Part shown: positions 9,011-16,290 of the stretch, piece after piece
Layout of the letters: the number at the start of each line of letters is the position of its first letter
Numbering within the stretch: position 1 is the first letter of the stretch
NCBI RefSeq assembly: GCF_023242315.1
Contig: NZ_JALLIY010000010.1
Span: forward strand, 62,001-126,000
Length of the DNA: 64,000 nucleotides
Reading direction: 5' to 3'
Source of the DNA: Pseudomonas sp. MWU13-2105
GTDB taxonomy: Bacteria; Pseudomonadota; Gammaproteobacteria; Pseudomonadales; Pseudomonadaceae
Translations under genes and position numbers: made by a program
The notes under the pieces: generated by a model
Seen by the model: the letters and a program-made list of their open reading frames with translations, nothing else
Databases searched by the model: none
Told to the model about the DNA's origin: nothing

Positions 9011-9065
9011 CGGACGCAGGTTCTTAGTGCCGGCCAAGGCTATGCCCGGGCAGGGCGATGTTCGC

Positions 9066-9079
9066 TTGACGGCGATCAA
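9066..9079. promoter_or_regulatory. DNR/ANR box shared by nirS and nirQ
   Basis: TTGACGGCGATCAA matches the FNR-type consensus TTGAT-N4-ATCAA with one mismatch. It is the only such site between the divergent nirS and nirQ genes, as in P. aeruginosa, where DNR activates both directions. The centre at 9072.5 is 112 bp from the nirS ATG and 90 bp from the nirQ ATG. Confidence 0.85.
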
Positions 9080-9161
9080 GATTGCCGCCCAGGTCACTTG
9101 CCAGGTTGTCGCAGGGCGCCTTAGCGTGGGCCTCGAACCCGCTGTCGAATCAGGTAACCCC

Positions 9162-9953
9162 ATGGACCCCAGGCAAGCTTGCGAACCTTTCTACCAACCG
9201 CTGAACAATGAGCAGGCGCTGTTCGAACAGGCCTGGCGGCATGGTCTGCCGGTGCTGATCAAGGGCCCGACGGGCTGCGGCAAAACGCGCTTTGTCCAGC
9301 ACATGGCACATCAACTGAAACTGCCGCTGCACACCGTGGCCTGCCACGACGACCTGAGCGCCGCCGACCTGATCGGCCGTCACCTGATCGGCGCCCAGGG
9401 CACCTGGTGGCAGGACGGACCGTTGACCCAGGCGGTGCGCGAAGGCGGCATCTGCTACCTCGACGAAGTGGTCGAGGCCCGCCAGGACACCGTGGTGGTC
9501 CTGCATCCGCTGGCCGATGGCCGCCGCGAGCTGTTCCTCGAACGCACCGGGGAGGTGTTGCAGGCGCCGCCGTCCTTCATGTTGGTGGTGTCCTATAACC
9601 CTGGTTACCAGAACCTGCTCAAGGGCATGAAGCCGAGCACCCGCCAGCGTTTTGTCGCGATGCGTTTCGACTATCCGCCGGCCGCCGAGGAAGAACGCAT
9701 TGTGCGCCGCGAGGCACAGGTCGATGGCGCCCTGGCCAGCCAGGTGGTCCGGCTCGGGCAGGCCCTGCGCCGGCTGGAACAGCATGACCTGGAAGAGGTG
9801 GCATCGACCCGCCTGCTGATTTTCACCGCGCGCATGATCGGCGCCGGCATGAGTCCGCGCGAGGCCTGCCTGGCCTGCCTCGCCGAGCCGCTGAGCGATG
9901 ACCCGGTGACGGTGGCCGCGTTGATGGACGTGGTCGATGTCCATTTCGCTTGA
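9162..9953 (+). CDS. nirQ: MoxR-type AAA+ ATPase NirQ (NorQ)
   Basis: Cytoplasmic AAA+ chaperone that acts with the von Willebrand protein NorD to activate nitric oxide reductase and tune NirS/NOR activity. It has 263 residues with Walker A GPTGCGKT at 35-42 and a Walker B-like GGICYLDEV near residue 100. The ATG at 9162 gives the family length; the open frame extends further upstream across the FNR box, so longer starts are unlikely. It is followed by nirO with an overlap of 17 nt. Confidence 0.93.
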   Translation: MDPRQACEPFYQPLNNEQALFEQAWRHGLPVLIKGPTGCGKTRFVQHMAHQLKLPLHTVACHDDLSAADLIGRHLIGAQGTWWQDGPLTQAVREGGICYLDEVVEARQDTVVVLHPLADGRRELFLERTGEVLQAPPSFMLVVSYNPGYQNLLKGMKPSTRQRFVAMRFDYPPAAEEERIVRREAQVDGALASQVVRLGQALRRLEQHDLEEVASTRLLIFTARMIGAGMSPREACLACLAEPLSDDPVTVAALMDVVDVHFA

Positions 9954-10524
9954 GGTCACCGCTCCCCCGCGTCGCCACTTGCCGGGGGATCTGGCGATGT
10001 GGTTTTTCATCCTCGCCGAGCTCTCGGTATTCGCCGTGCTGATCCTGGCATTTGCCGTGACCCAGCTGCTCAAGCCCCAATTGTTCGCCGCCGGCCGCCA
10101 ACTGCTCGATACCTCCACCGGGCTGGCGATGACCCTGAGCCTGCTCAGCGCCGGGTTGTGCGCGGCGCTGGCGCAGGAGCGGGTCCGGCAAGCACGGCCG
10201 CGCCAGGCGGCGCTCCTGCTGTTGGCGGCGTTGCTCGTCGCCAGTGTCTACCTGCTGCTCAAGCTCGGCGAGTACCGGCATCTGCTGGATTTGGGGCTGG
10301 GCCTTGAGCACAACACCTTCTTCACCCTGTACTGGATCCTCAGCGGCTTTCATTTCCTCCATGTGCTGCTCGGCATGCTGATTCTCGGCTGGCTGGCGCA
10401 AGGTTGCCGACGCGGCCGGTATGACGCCGAGCGGTGCAGCGGATTCGAATCCGGGGTGCTGTATTGGCACATGGTCGATCTGGTCTGGGTCCTGCTGTTT
10501 CCGCTGGTCTACGTTCTGGATTGA
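9937..10524 (+). CDS. nirO: Cytochrome c oxidase subunit III-like protein NirO (NorE-like)
   Basis: A 195-residue membrane protein of the cytochrome c oxidase subunit III family. About five hydrophobic segments are visible, including LAMWFFILAELSVFAVLILAFAV and LYWILSGFHFLHVLLGMLILGWLA. The HFLHVLLG histidine-bearing helix is typical of the family. No subunit I or II is nearby, so it is the denitrification-type NorE/NirO, associated genetically with NO reductase; its exact role is not settled. Its start overlaps nirQ. Confidence 0.9.
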   Translation: MSISLEVTAPPRRHLPGDLAMWFFILAELSVFAVLILAFAVTQLLKPQLFAAGRQLLDTSTGLAMTLSLLSAGLCAALAQERVRQARPRQAALLLLAALLVASVYLLLKLGEYRHLLDLGLGLEHNTFFTLYWILSGFHFLHVLLGMLILGWLAQGCRRGRYDAERCSGFESGVLYWHMVDLVWVLLFPLVYVLD

Positions 10525-10534
10525 CGAGGTGCGC

Positions 10535-10792
10535 ATGTCCGCTCGCGGTTTTTTGCTGATCTGTTGGGCGGCCCTGGCCACCTTGAGCCTGGGCACCCTG
10601 CTGCTGGCACAGGGGCTGCTGCGCTGGCCACTGAGCCTGCTCGTGCTGTTGCTGGCGGTGGCCAAGGCCTGGCTGATCACCGAGGGTTTCATGGAATTGC
10701 GCCATGCGCCGCGACTCTGGCGCCGCCTGCTGCTGGGCTGGCCCCTGGTGCTGGCGCTGCTACTGGGCTTGGGCTTGGGCCTGCGCGGCTAA
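10535..10792 (+). CDS. nirP: Cytochrome oxidase subunit IV-like protein NirP (NorF-like)
   Basis: An 85-residue, very hydrophobic protein with three predicted membrane segments (roughly 5-25, 28-48 and 64-83), matching the prokaryotic cytochrome c oxidase subunit IV / NorF type. It ends the nirQOP unit; norC follows after 97 bp with its own FNR box. In other denitrifiers norEF-like pairs improve NO reductase function. No catalytic residue is recognisable. Confidence 0.85.
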   Translation: MSARGFLLICWAALATLSLGTLLLAQGLLRWPLSLLVLLLAVAKAWLITEGFMELRHAPRLWRRLLLGWPLVLALLLGLGLGLRG

Positions 10793-10818
10793 TACCCGAG
10801 TAAAACCATTGGAGATTC

Positions 10819-10832
10819 TTGATTGCCATCAA
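10819..10832 (+). promoter_or_regulatory. DNR/ANR box of the norCB promoter
   Basis: TTGATTGCCATCAA is a perfect FNR-type palindrome. A -10-like TAGAAT sits at 10856-10861, about 33 bp from the box centre, which fits a class II activator position near -41.5 and a start about 25 nt before norC. Confidence 0.92.
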
Positions 10833-10889
10833 GCGGTTTTCAGACCCTCGCTTCCTAGAATGGACAGGCCAAGCAAAGAGGAAGCGACC

Positions 10890-11330
10890 ATGTCAGAGAC
10901 CTTCACCAAGGGCATGGCCAGGAATATCTATTTCGGGGGAAGCGTGTTCTTTTTCCTGATATTCCTGGCCTTGACCTATCACTCAGAGCAGACCTTTCCG
11001 GTTCGCAGCAATGAAGCGCATTTAAGCGACTCGGTGCTGCGCGGCAAGTTGGTCTGGGAGCAAAACAACTGTGTCGGTTGCCACACGCTGTTGGGGGAAG
11101 GCGCTTACTTCGCGCCGGAACTGGGCAACGTGTTCCAGCGCCGCGGCGGCGAGTCGGGTTTCAAGCCCTTCCTGCAGGCCTGGATGAAAATGCAGCCGCT
11201 GGGGGTGCCCGGACGCCGGGCGATGCCGCAATTCAACCTGAGTACGCAGGAAGTCGACGACATCGCCGAGTTCCTCAAGTGGAGCTCGAAAATCAATACC
11301 AATGGCTGGCCGCCAAACAAGGAGGGCTAA
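10890..11330 (+). CDS. norC: Nitric oxide reductase subunit C, NorC
   Basis: Membrane-anchored monoheme cytochrome c subunit of cNOR, passing electrons to NorB. It has 146 residues with one N-terminal transmembrane helix (about 13-30) and heme motif CVGCH at 61-65. The Met ligand is likely in GRRAMPQFNLS. The ATG has a weak GAGGAAG site. It is followed by norB after 3 nt. Confidence 0.96.
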   Translation: MSETFTKGMARNIYFGGSVFFFLIFLALTYHSEQTFPVRSNEAHLSDSVLRGKLVWEQNNCVGCHTLLGEGAYFAPELGNVFQRRGGESGFKPFLQAWMKMQPLGVPGRRAMPQFNLSTQEVDDIAEFLKWSSKINTNGWPPNKEG

Positions 11331-11333
11331 GAG

Positions 11334-12761
11334 ATGAGTGTTGCCAATCCCCATCTGAAATTCGCCTCGCAAGCCGTGGCCAAACCGTACTTCGTGTTCG
11401 CCCTGATACTGTTTCTCGGCCAGATACTGTTCGGTTTGATCATGGGCCTGCAATACGTGGTCGGGGACTTCCTGTTCCCGACCATTCCCTTCAACGTATC
11501 GCGGATAGTGCACACCAACCTGTTGATCGTCTGGCTGCTGTTCGGCTTCATGGGCGCCGCCTACTACCTGATCCCGGAAGAATCCGACCGTGAATTGCAC
11601 AGTCCCAGGTTGGCAATCGTGCTGTTCTGGGTGTTCGCCGCCGCTGCCGTGTTGACCATTCTCGGCTACCTGCTGGTGCCTTATGCGGGGCTGGCCAGGC
11701 TGACCCACAACGAGCTGCTGCCGACCATGGGCCGGGTGTACCTGGAGCAGCCGACCATCACCAAGATGGGCATCGTGGTGGTGTGCCTGGGCTTTCTCTA
11801 CAACATCGGCATGACGATGCTCAAAGGCCGCAAGACCACGGTCAGCGTGGTGATGATGACCGGGCTGGTGCTGCTCGCGGTGTTCTTCCTGTTCTCCTTC
11901 TACAATCCCGGCAACCTGGTGCGCGACAAGTTCTACTGGTGGTGGGTGGTGCATCTCTGGGTGGAAGGCGTCTGGGAGCTGATCATGGGCTCGATGCTGG
12001 CCTTCGTGCTGATCAAGATCACCGGGGTCGACCGCGAGGTGGTCGAGAAATGGCTCTATGTGATTATCGCCATGGCGCTGATCACCGGGATCATCGGTAC
12101 CGGTCACCACTACTTCTGGATCGGTGGGCCCGAGGTCTGGCTGTGGGTCGGTTCGATCTTCTCGGCGATGGAGCCGCTACCGTTCCTGGCCATGGTGATC
12201 TTCGCCTTCAGCATGGTGAAGAACCGTCGCCGGCAACACCCGAACCGCGCCGCCACGCTGTGGGCCAAGGGCACCACGGTGACCGCGTTTTTCGGCGCCG
12301 GCGTCTGGGGCTTCCTGCATACCCTGGCCCCGGTCAACTACTACACCCATGGCACGCAGTTGACCAACGCCCACGCCCACCTGTCGTTCTACGGGGCCTA
12401 CGCGATGATCGTGATGACCCTGATCAGCTACGCCATGCCGCGCTTGCGCGGGTTGGGTGAAGCCGCCGACGAGCGCGCGCAGAACCTGGAGATCTGGGGC
12501 TTCTGGTTGATGACCCTGTCAATGGTGATGATCACGCTGCTGCTCACCGCCGCCGGTGTCGTGCAGATCTATCTGCAACGCTGGCAGCCCGATGGTATCG
12601 CCTTGCCGTTCATGGCGACGATGGAGCACCTGACCACCTTGTTCTGGGCCCGTCTGGCCAGTGGGGTGGGGTTCCTGGCGGGACTGCTCTGCTATCTGTT
12701 GAGCTTCCGCCAGCGCGGCCGCGCCGCCTTGCGCGCGCCGGCGGCCGTGGTTCCGTCCTGA
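11334..12761 (+). CDS. norB: Nitric oxide reductase subunit B, NorB
   Basis: Catalytic heme b/b3-FeB subunit of cNOR, reducing 2 NO to N2O in the cytoplasmic membrane. It has 475 residues with about 12 transmembrane helices. Histidine ligands of the heme-copper superfamily are visible in RIVHTNLLIVWLLFGFMG (helix II), WWVVHLWVEGVWELIMGS (helix VI with the NOR-specific glutamates), GTGHHYFWIG and LTNAHAHLSFYGAYAMI. The long quinol-oxidising extension is absent, so this is the cytochrome-c-dependent type, in agreement with norC. Confidence 0.96.
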   Translation: MSVANPHLKFASQAVAKPYFVFALILFLGQILFGLIMGLQYVVGDFLFPTIPFNVSRIVHTNLLIVWLLFGFMGAAYYLIPEESDRELHSPRLAIVLFWVFAAAAVLTILGYLLVPYAGLARLTHNELLPTMGRVYLEQPTITKMGIVVVCLGFLYNIGMTMLKGRKTTVSVVMMTGLVLLAVFFLFSFYNPGNLVRDKFYWWWVVHLWVEGVWELIMGSMLAFVLIKITGVDREVVEKWLYVIIAMALITGIIGTGHHYFWIGGPEVWLWVGSIFSAMEPLPFLAMVIFAFSMVKNRRRQHPNRAATLWAKGTTVTAFFGAGVWGFLHTLAPVNYYTHGTQLTNAHAHLSFYGAYAMIVMTLISYAMPRLRGLGEAADERAQNLEIWGFWLMTLSMVMITLLLTAAGVVQIYLQRWQPDGIALPFMATMEHLTTLFWARLASGVGFLAGLLCYLLSFRQRGRAALRAPAAVVPS

Positions 12762-12785
12762 GGTGTCGTGACCTCTGGGAAAGGT

Positions 12786-12814
12786 CGGCCCGGCTGTGAT
12801 AGCGGGCCGTTTTT
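12786..12814 (+). terminator. Intrinsic terminator or attenuator between norB and norD
   Basis: A 7-bp perfect stem (CGGCCCG / CGGGCCG) with a 10-nt loop is followed by TTTTT. It lies 25 bp after the norB stop and 24 bp before the norD start, so it may reduce read-through and lower norD relative to norCB. Confidence 0.7.
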
Positions 12815-12837
12815 GGTTGACGAACAAGGTGGGCTCC

Positions 12838-14673
12838 ATGGCTTTTACCCTTGAACTGGAAGAGTGGGTCGGCAGCGTCTGGCATCGCTTTATCACTCGC
12901 CGTGCCAGCGTCGATTTTCCCGAGGCACGGGTCGAGCTGGCCCAGCGGCAACCTGGCCTGGCACTGTTGTTTCGCGCCATGGGCGGGGCCGGCCGGGGCC
13001 TGGAGACGGTCTGCGAACGCGATCTGCTGCTGCGCCGCAGCCTGTTGCAGCAGATCGCCGGGACCTGCCGGCAAGTGCCGCTGGCCTGCTGCGATGCCGA
13101 TAACCTGCGCCTGCCGGCCAGTCTCGCGGTGTTCCCCGAGGCCGGCCTGAATGAGGAACTGTATCGCTGGTTGGCCCTGCTGGCGGCGCAGGCCGGGCCC
13201 ATGCGGCACTGGGGCCGGGACAATCAGCGCTGGACCCAAGCCTTGTTGCAGCGCTATCCGGCGCTGCTGCCGCGTTACCGCCGGCTGGTCGCGGCGCACC
13301 TGCAACTGCGTCCGGATCCGGCCACCTTGAAACCGGCCGCGGCCGCCCTGGAACGGGCCTTGTGCCAGGCCTTGCGCGAGCCGGGCAGTGTCCAGGCGTT
13401 TCCCCGCAGCGAGCGGGCGGCCTGGCCGTTGCCGCTGTGGCTGTACCCGCCGCTGCACCTGGCCAGCCCGCAGGCCGCCGATCTTGACGACTCGGCGGAG
13501 TCCCTGCCGGCCTCTCCCGGCGAGCAGGAAGGCGGGCGCAAGCGCGCCACCCGGATTGATGACAGCAGCCGCGAGGGCGGTCTGCTGATCGTGCGCCTGG
13601 AGAACCTGTTCAGTTGGACCGAGCATGTCGACCTCGATCGCTGGTCGGACGAGCGCGAAGACCCGGATGCCGCCAGGGTCGCCGCCGACCTGGATGAACT
13701 GAGCCTGTCGCGGACCCGTCTGCGCAAGGGCGGCGGGCTTAAACTGGACCTGGATCTGCCGCCCGCGGATGTCGACGATATCCCGCTGGGGGAGGGCATC
13801 AAGTTACCGGAGTGGGATTATCGCAAAGGCCGCCTGCAGGACGACTTCGTCAATCTGCAGATGTTCGCGCCGCGCGATTGCCCGGCACAGCCGCTGCCGT
13901 CGCGCCTGCGACCGGCGGCGCAGCGTTTGCGGCGCCAGTTCGAACACCTGCGGCCCGAGCGCCAGTGGCTGCGCCAACAGCCCCAGGGGACGGAGCTGGA
14001 TATGCAGGCCTGGCTGGATTTTTACGTCGAGCGCGAGCATGGTCGCTGTGCCGAACGCGGTCTGTTCAAGGAGCAGCGCCAGACCCATCGGGACCTGGCG
14101 TGCCTGTTGCTGGCGGATATCTCGATGTCCACTGACGCGCACCTGAACGACCGGCATCGGGTGATCGAGGTGATCCGCGACAGCCTGCTGCTGTTCGGTG
14201 AAACGTTGTCGGTGCTGGGCGACGACTTTGCCTTGTACGGGTTTTCCTCGCTGCGCCGCCAGCACGTGCGCCTGCAGGAACTCAAGGCGTTCCAGCAAGG
14301 CTATGACGACCACACTCGCGGGCGCATCCAGGTGCTCAAGCCGGGTTACTACACGCGCATGGGCGCGGCGATCCGTCAGGCCAGCCAACTGTTGAGCGGC
14401 TGCAAGCGCCGCCGCAAGCTGTTGTTGTTGCTGACCGATGGCAAACCCAATGACCTGGATCTGTATGAGGGCCGCTACGGTGTCGAGGACACCCGCCAGG
14501 CGGTACTGGAAGCCCGGCGCCTGGGGCTGACGCCGTTCTGTATCACCATCGACCGCGAAGCCGGGGCGTACCTGCCGTATATGTTCGGCGCCAACGGCTA
14601 CACCCTGATCCGCCAGCCGGAACAACTGCCCCTGCGCTTGCCGCAGCTGTATCGCCAGTTGACCCAGCCTTGA
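12838..14673 (+). CDS. norD: NO reductase activation protein NorD
   Basis: A 611-residue cytoplasmic protein that works with NirQ to load iron or activate NorCB. The C-terminal von Willebrand A domain starts near residue 415, with the metal-ion-dependent adhesion motif DISMS (DxSxS) in LLLADISMSTDAHLNDRHR and the supporting TDGKPNDLD block. The N-terminal two thirds is family-specific. Length matches P. aeruginosa NorD. It converges on the small zinc-ribbon gene with only 14 nt between the stops. Confidence 0.93.
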   Translation: MAFTLELEEWVGSVWHRFITRRASVDFPEARVELAQRQPGLALLFRAMGGAGRGLETVCERDLLLRRSLLQQIAGTCRQVPLACCDADNLRLPASLAVFPEAGLNEELYRWLALLAAQAGPMRHWGRDNQRWTQALLQRYPALLPRYRRLVAAHLQLRPDPATLKPAAAALERALCQALREPGSVQAFPRSERAAWPLPLWLYPPLHLASPQAADLDDSAESLPASPGEQEGGRKRATRIDDSSREGGLLIVRLENLFSWTEHVDLDRWSDEREDPDAARVAADLDELSLSRTRLRKGGGLKLDLDLPPADVDDIPLGEGIKLPEWDYRKGRLQDDFVNLQMFAPRDCPAQPLPSRLRPAAQRLRRQFEHLRPERQWLRQQPQGTELDMQAWLDFYVEREHGRCAERGLFKEQRQTHRDLACLLLADISMSTDAHLNDRHRVIEVIRDSLLLFGETLSVLGDDFALYGFSSLRRQHVRLQELKAFQQGYDDHTRGRIQVLKPGYYTRMGAAIRQASQLLSGCKRRRKLLLLLTDGKPNDLDLYEGRYGVEDTRQAVLEARRLGLTPFCITIDREAGAYLPYMFGANGYTLIRQPEQLPLRLPQLYRQLTQP

Positions 14674-14687
14674 GGCGTTCGCCTGGC

Positions 14688-14888
14688 TTATGGACTGCTG
14701 CGTGGCAGCCAGAAGAACATGATCACGCAGAAGATCGTCAGGCCGATGCAGAACCACTGGAAGCGCCTTAGCCGGCGTGCTTCGGCCTTTGCCGCCAGGG
14801 CCGGCAGCGGCATGCCGCAGCGGCAGCACTCGCTTTCCCCGGGCCGGTTGTGATGCTGGCAATACAGGCAGGTGGACAGGGCCTTCAC
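14688..14888 (-). CDS. Small zinc-ribbon membrane protein downstream of dnr
   Basis: A 66-residue protein with two CxxC-type pairs at its N-terminus (C7-C10 and C21-C24, CLYC ... CCRC), a zinc ribbon, then one transmembrane helix at about 43-61 and a short tail. Its start overlaps the dnr stop (ATGA), so it is translated with dnr. A gene of this size lies between norD and dnr in P. aeruginosa as well. Function is unknown. The cysteines could bind zinc or sense NO, but nothing here proves that. Confidence 0.85.
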   Translation of the reverse strand: MKALSTCLYCQHHNRPGESECCRCGMPLPALAAKAEARRLRRFQWFCIGLTIFCVIMFFWLPRSSP

Positions 14889-15568
14889 TCGAACTGTTCC
14901 AGGCGCGGGCGATCGAGGATGACGATCTGGCGACCGTCCTGGGTGATGATTTTCTCGTCGATCAGGCGGCGGATGATCCGCGAGAAGGTCTCCGGCTGGA
15001 TCGACAGGTGCCCGGCAATCAGTTGCTTGGCCATCGGCAGTTCGAACTGGTAGTTGACGGGCTGCAGGTGCACCAGTTGCGTCAGCAGATAACGCACCAC
15101 CCGGTGGGTGGCGTTCTTCAGCGACAGGGTTTCGATTTCATTGACTCGCTGATGCAGGCGCACACAGAGTTTGCCGAGCAGGGCGAAGGGCAGACGGCTG
15201 TTGCTCTGCAGCAAGCGCAGGTAGGCGTTGTTGGACAGGCGATAGAGCTGGCACGGACCTACGGCTTCGGCCGAGGCCACGTAGTTCGGGGTGTCCATCA
15301 GCATCATCGCCTCGGCGAAGGTTTGCCGCGGACCGATGACCTCGAACACTTTCTCCTGGCCGTCGGGGGTCAGGCGGTAGATCTTCACCGCGCCGGCAAT
15401 CACGAAGTAGAAGGCGTCGGCCGGCTCGCCCTGGCGAAACAGCGGCTCGCCCTTGTCGATGCTGAGCAAATGGCTGGAAGCCATCAACTCATCCATCTCT
15501 TGGTCACTCAACGGTTCGAACAGGTGATGGCTGCGCAGAATCTGGTGATGGACGCGGTGAAGCACCAT
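14885..15568 (-). CDS. dnr: Crp/Fnr-family NO-responsive regulator DNR
   Basis: Transcription factor of 227 residues that binds heme/NO and activates nir, nor and other denitrification promoters at FNR-type boxes. It has an N-terminal cyclic-nucleotide-binding-like fold without the N-terminal cysteine cluster of FNR/ANR, so it is not an oxygen sensor. The C-terminal HTH carries HLSIQPETFSRIIRRL, with the E..SR residues that read TTGAT half-sites. It lies directly downstream of the 29-codon gene and upstream of the zinc-ribbon gene. The likely promoter is the sigma-54 element at 15746-15761 rather than an FNR box. Confidence 0.95.
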   Translation of the reverse strand: MVLHRVHHQILRSHHLFEPLSDQEMDELMASSHLLSIDKGEPLFRQGEPADAFYFVIAGAVKIYRLTPDGQEKVFEVIGPRQTFAEAMMLMDTPNYVASAEAVGPCQLYRLSNNAYLRLLQSNSRLPFALLGKLCVRLHQRVNEIETLSLKNATHRVVRYLLTQLVHLQPVNYQFELPMAKQLIAGHLSIQPETFSRIIRRLIDEKIITQDGRQIVILDRPRLEQFE

Positions 15569-15611
15569 GGCAATTCATCCTGATAGCGGAAAAGGGGGAG
15601 GCGCCGTGCCC

Positions 15612-15701
15612 TCAGACAAGGCCGAGCGAAAGGCTGCTGGCGATGGCGATGATCGAGCTCAGGACCACGAACCAGGCCAGTGGCTGGATAACTGCTTTCA
15701 T
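15612..15701 (-). CDS. 29-residue single-helix membrane peptide upstream of dnr
   Basis: Reads MKAVIQPLAWFVVLSSIIAI and continues ASSLSLGLV, one transmembrane helix with almost nothing outside it. The ATG is preceded by GGAG at a spacing of 5 nt, better than most starts nearby. It lies about 34 nt after the predicted start of the sigma-54 promoter at 15746-15761, and 43 nt before dnr. The good ribosome site, coherent hydrophobic composition and operon position support a real gene. Its function is unknown; similar tiny helices act as oxidase or transporter accessory subunits. It is not a fragment of a neighbouring gene. Confidence 0.65.
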   Translation of the reverse strand: MKAVIQPLAWFVVLSSIIAIASSLSLGLV

Positions 15702-15745
15702 GACGACTCCGGTTGGTCGGGAAGGGGTTGGCGGTGTGCTGGTTG

Positions 15746-15761
15746 AGCAAGACCCGGGCCA
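15746..15761 (-). promoter_or_regulatory. Sigma-54 promoter reading toward the 29-codon gene and dnr
   Basis: On the minus strand TGGCCCGGGTCTTGCT matches the -24/-12 consensus TGGCAC-N5-TTGCW at ten of eleven defined positions, with invariant GG and GC. The predicted start is near 15735, 34 nt before the 29-codon gene. The upstream NorR-type sites lie about 205-260 bp away. Confidence 0.6.
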
Positions 15762-15822
15762 GGCACCAGACCCTGGCGCCGTTCAGCTAAGGAAACAGAA
15801 CATTGAAAACGCCATGCTCCCT

Positions 15823-15896
15823 TGTGGGAGCGGAGCTTGCCCGCGAAGCTTTGGGCGGTCTCAAGGGCCCCTTCGCGAGCAAGCTCTGCTCCCACA
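15823..15896. repeat. REPIN (inverted pair of REP sequences)
   Basis: Two copies of the Pseudomonas-type REP core (TGTGGGAGCGGAGCTTGCCC and its inverse ending GCTCCCACA) face each other across about 30 nt. This makes a 74-bp element able to form a long hairpin. It is related to the element at 59912-59985. It sits between the NorR-type sites and the dnr-side sigma-54 promoter. Confidence 0.88.
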
Positions 15897-15965
15897 GGGA
15901 CCGCATTCGGCCGACGCTGAACGGCATTACACCCGGCTTTAGCCACTGGATATCTGTGGCGACAG

Positions 15966-16022
15966 GGTCAAAAATACCCCGTCAATCAGGGTGTAAATAA
16001 CCCTTAGATGGTCATTTTTACC
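15966..16022. promoter_or_regulatory. Three NorR-type upstream activator sites (GGT-N7-ACC)
   Basis: GGTCAAAAATACC (15966-15978), GGTGTAAATAACC (15990-16002) and GGTCATTTTTACC (16010-16022) all fit GGT-N7-ACC, the NorR operator described in Ralstonia; all have A/T-rich centres. Three copies in 57 bp is the arrangement expected for a NorR-sigma-54 enhancer. The rest of the 15702-16290 gap holds the two sigma-54 promoters, the REPIN and an FNR-like box; I see no gene in it. Confidence 0.75.
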
Positions 16023-16112
16023 CTGGCTGCAAGCGTCTGCGGTAGCGGGAACTGTCCGCTGCCGGTGGGACACACCGGGTTACCACGGGTTGCCGGGGCA
16101 CCTCGGGCGTCG

Positions 16113-16128
16113 GGGCACGCCCCTTGCA
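16113..16128 (+). promoter_or_regulatory. Sigma-54 promoter of nnrS
   Basis: GGGCACGCCCCTTGCA matches TGGCAC-N5-TTGCW except for the first base, with correct GG to GC spacing. The three NorR-type sites end 91 bp upstream, a normal enhancer distance. The predicted start near 16139 gives a leader of about 150 nt. Confidence 0.75.
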
Positions 16129-16180
16129 CTGCCGTATCCGACAACGGTTGGCCAGGTTAGCCAAGCGTTCCCCGGCCGAC

Positions 16181-16194
16181 TTGATATATGACAA
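16181..16194 (+). promoter_or_regulatory. FNR-type box before nnrS
   Basis: TTGATATATGACAA has a perfect left half and a weaker right half. Its centre is 103 bp before the nnrS ATG, so it could drive a second, DNR- or ANR-dependent start downstream of the sigma-54 start. Confidence 0.55.
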
Positions 16195-16290
16195 CCGCGA
16201 TGACGTGCGAACAGCTGATGATTGCCCTGCAACACAATTCGCCGCGTGCGGCCCTGTCTCAGGTCGGCAGCAAGGTAAAGGAGTGGCTTC

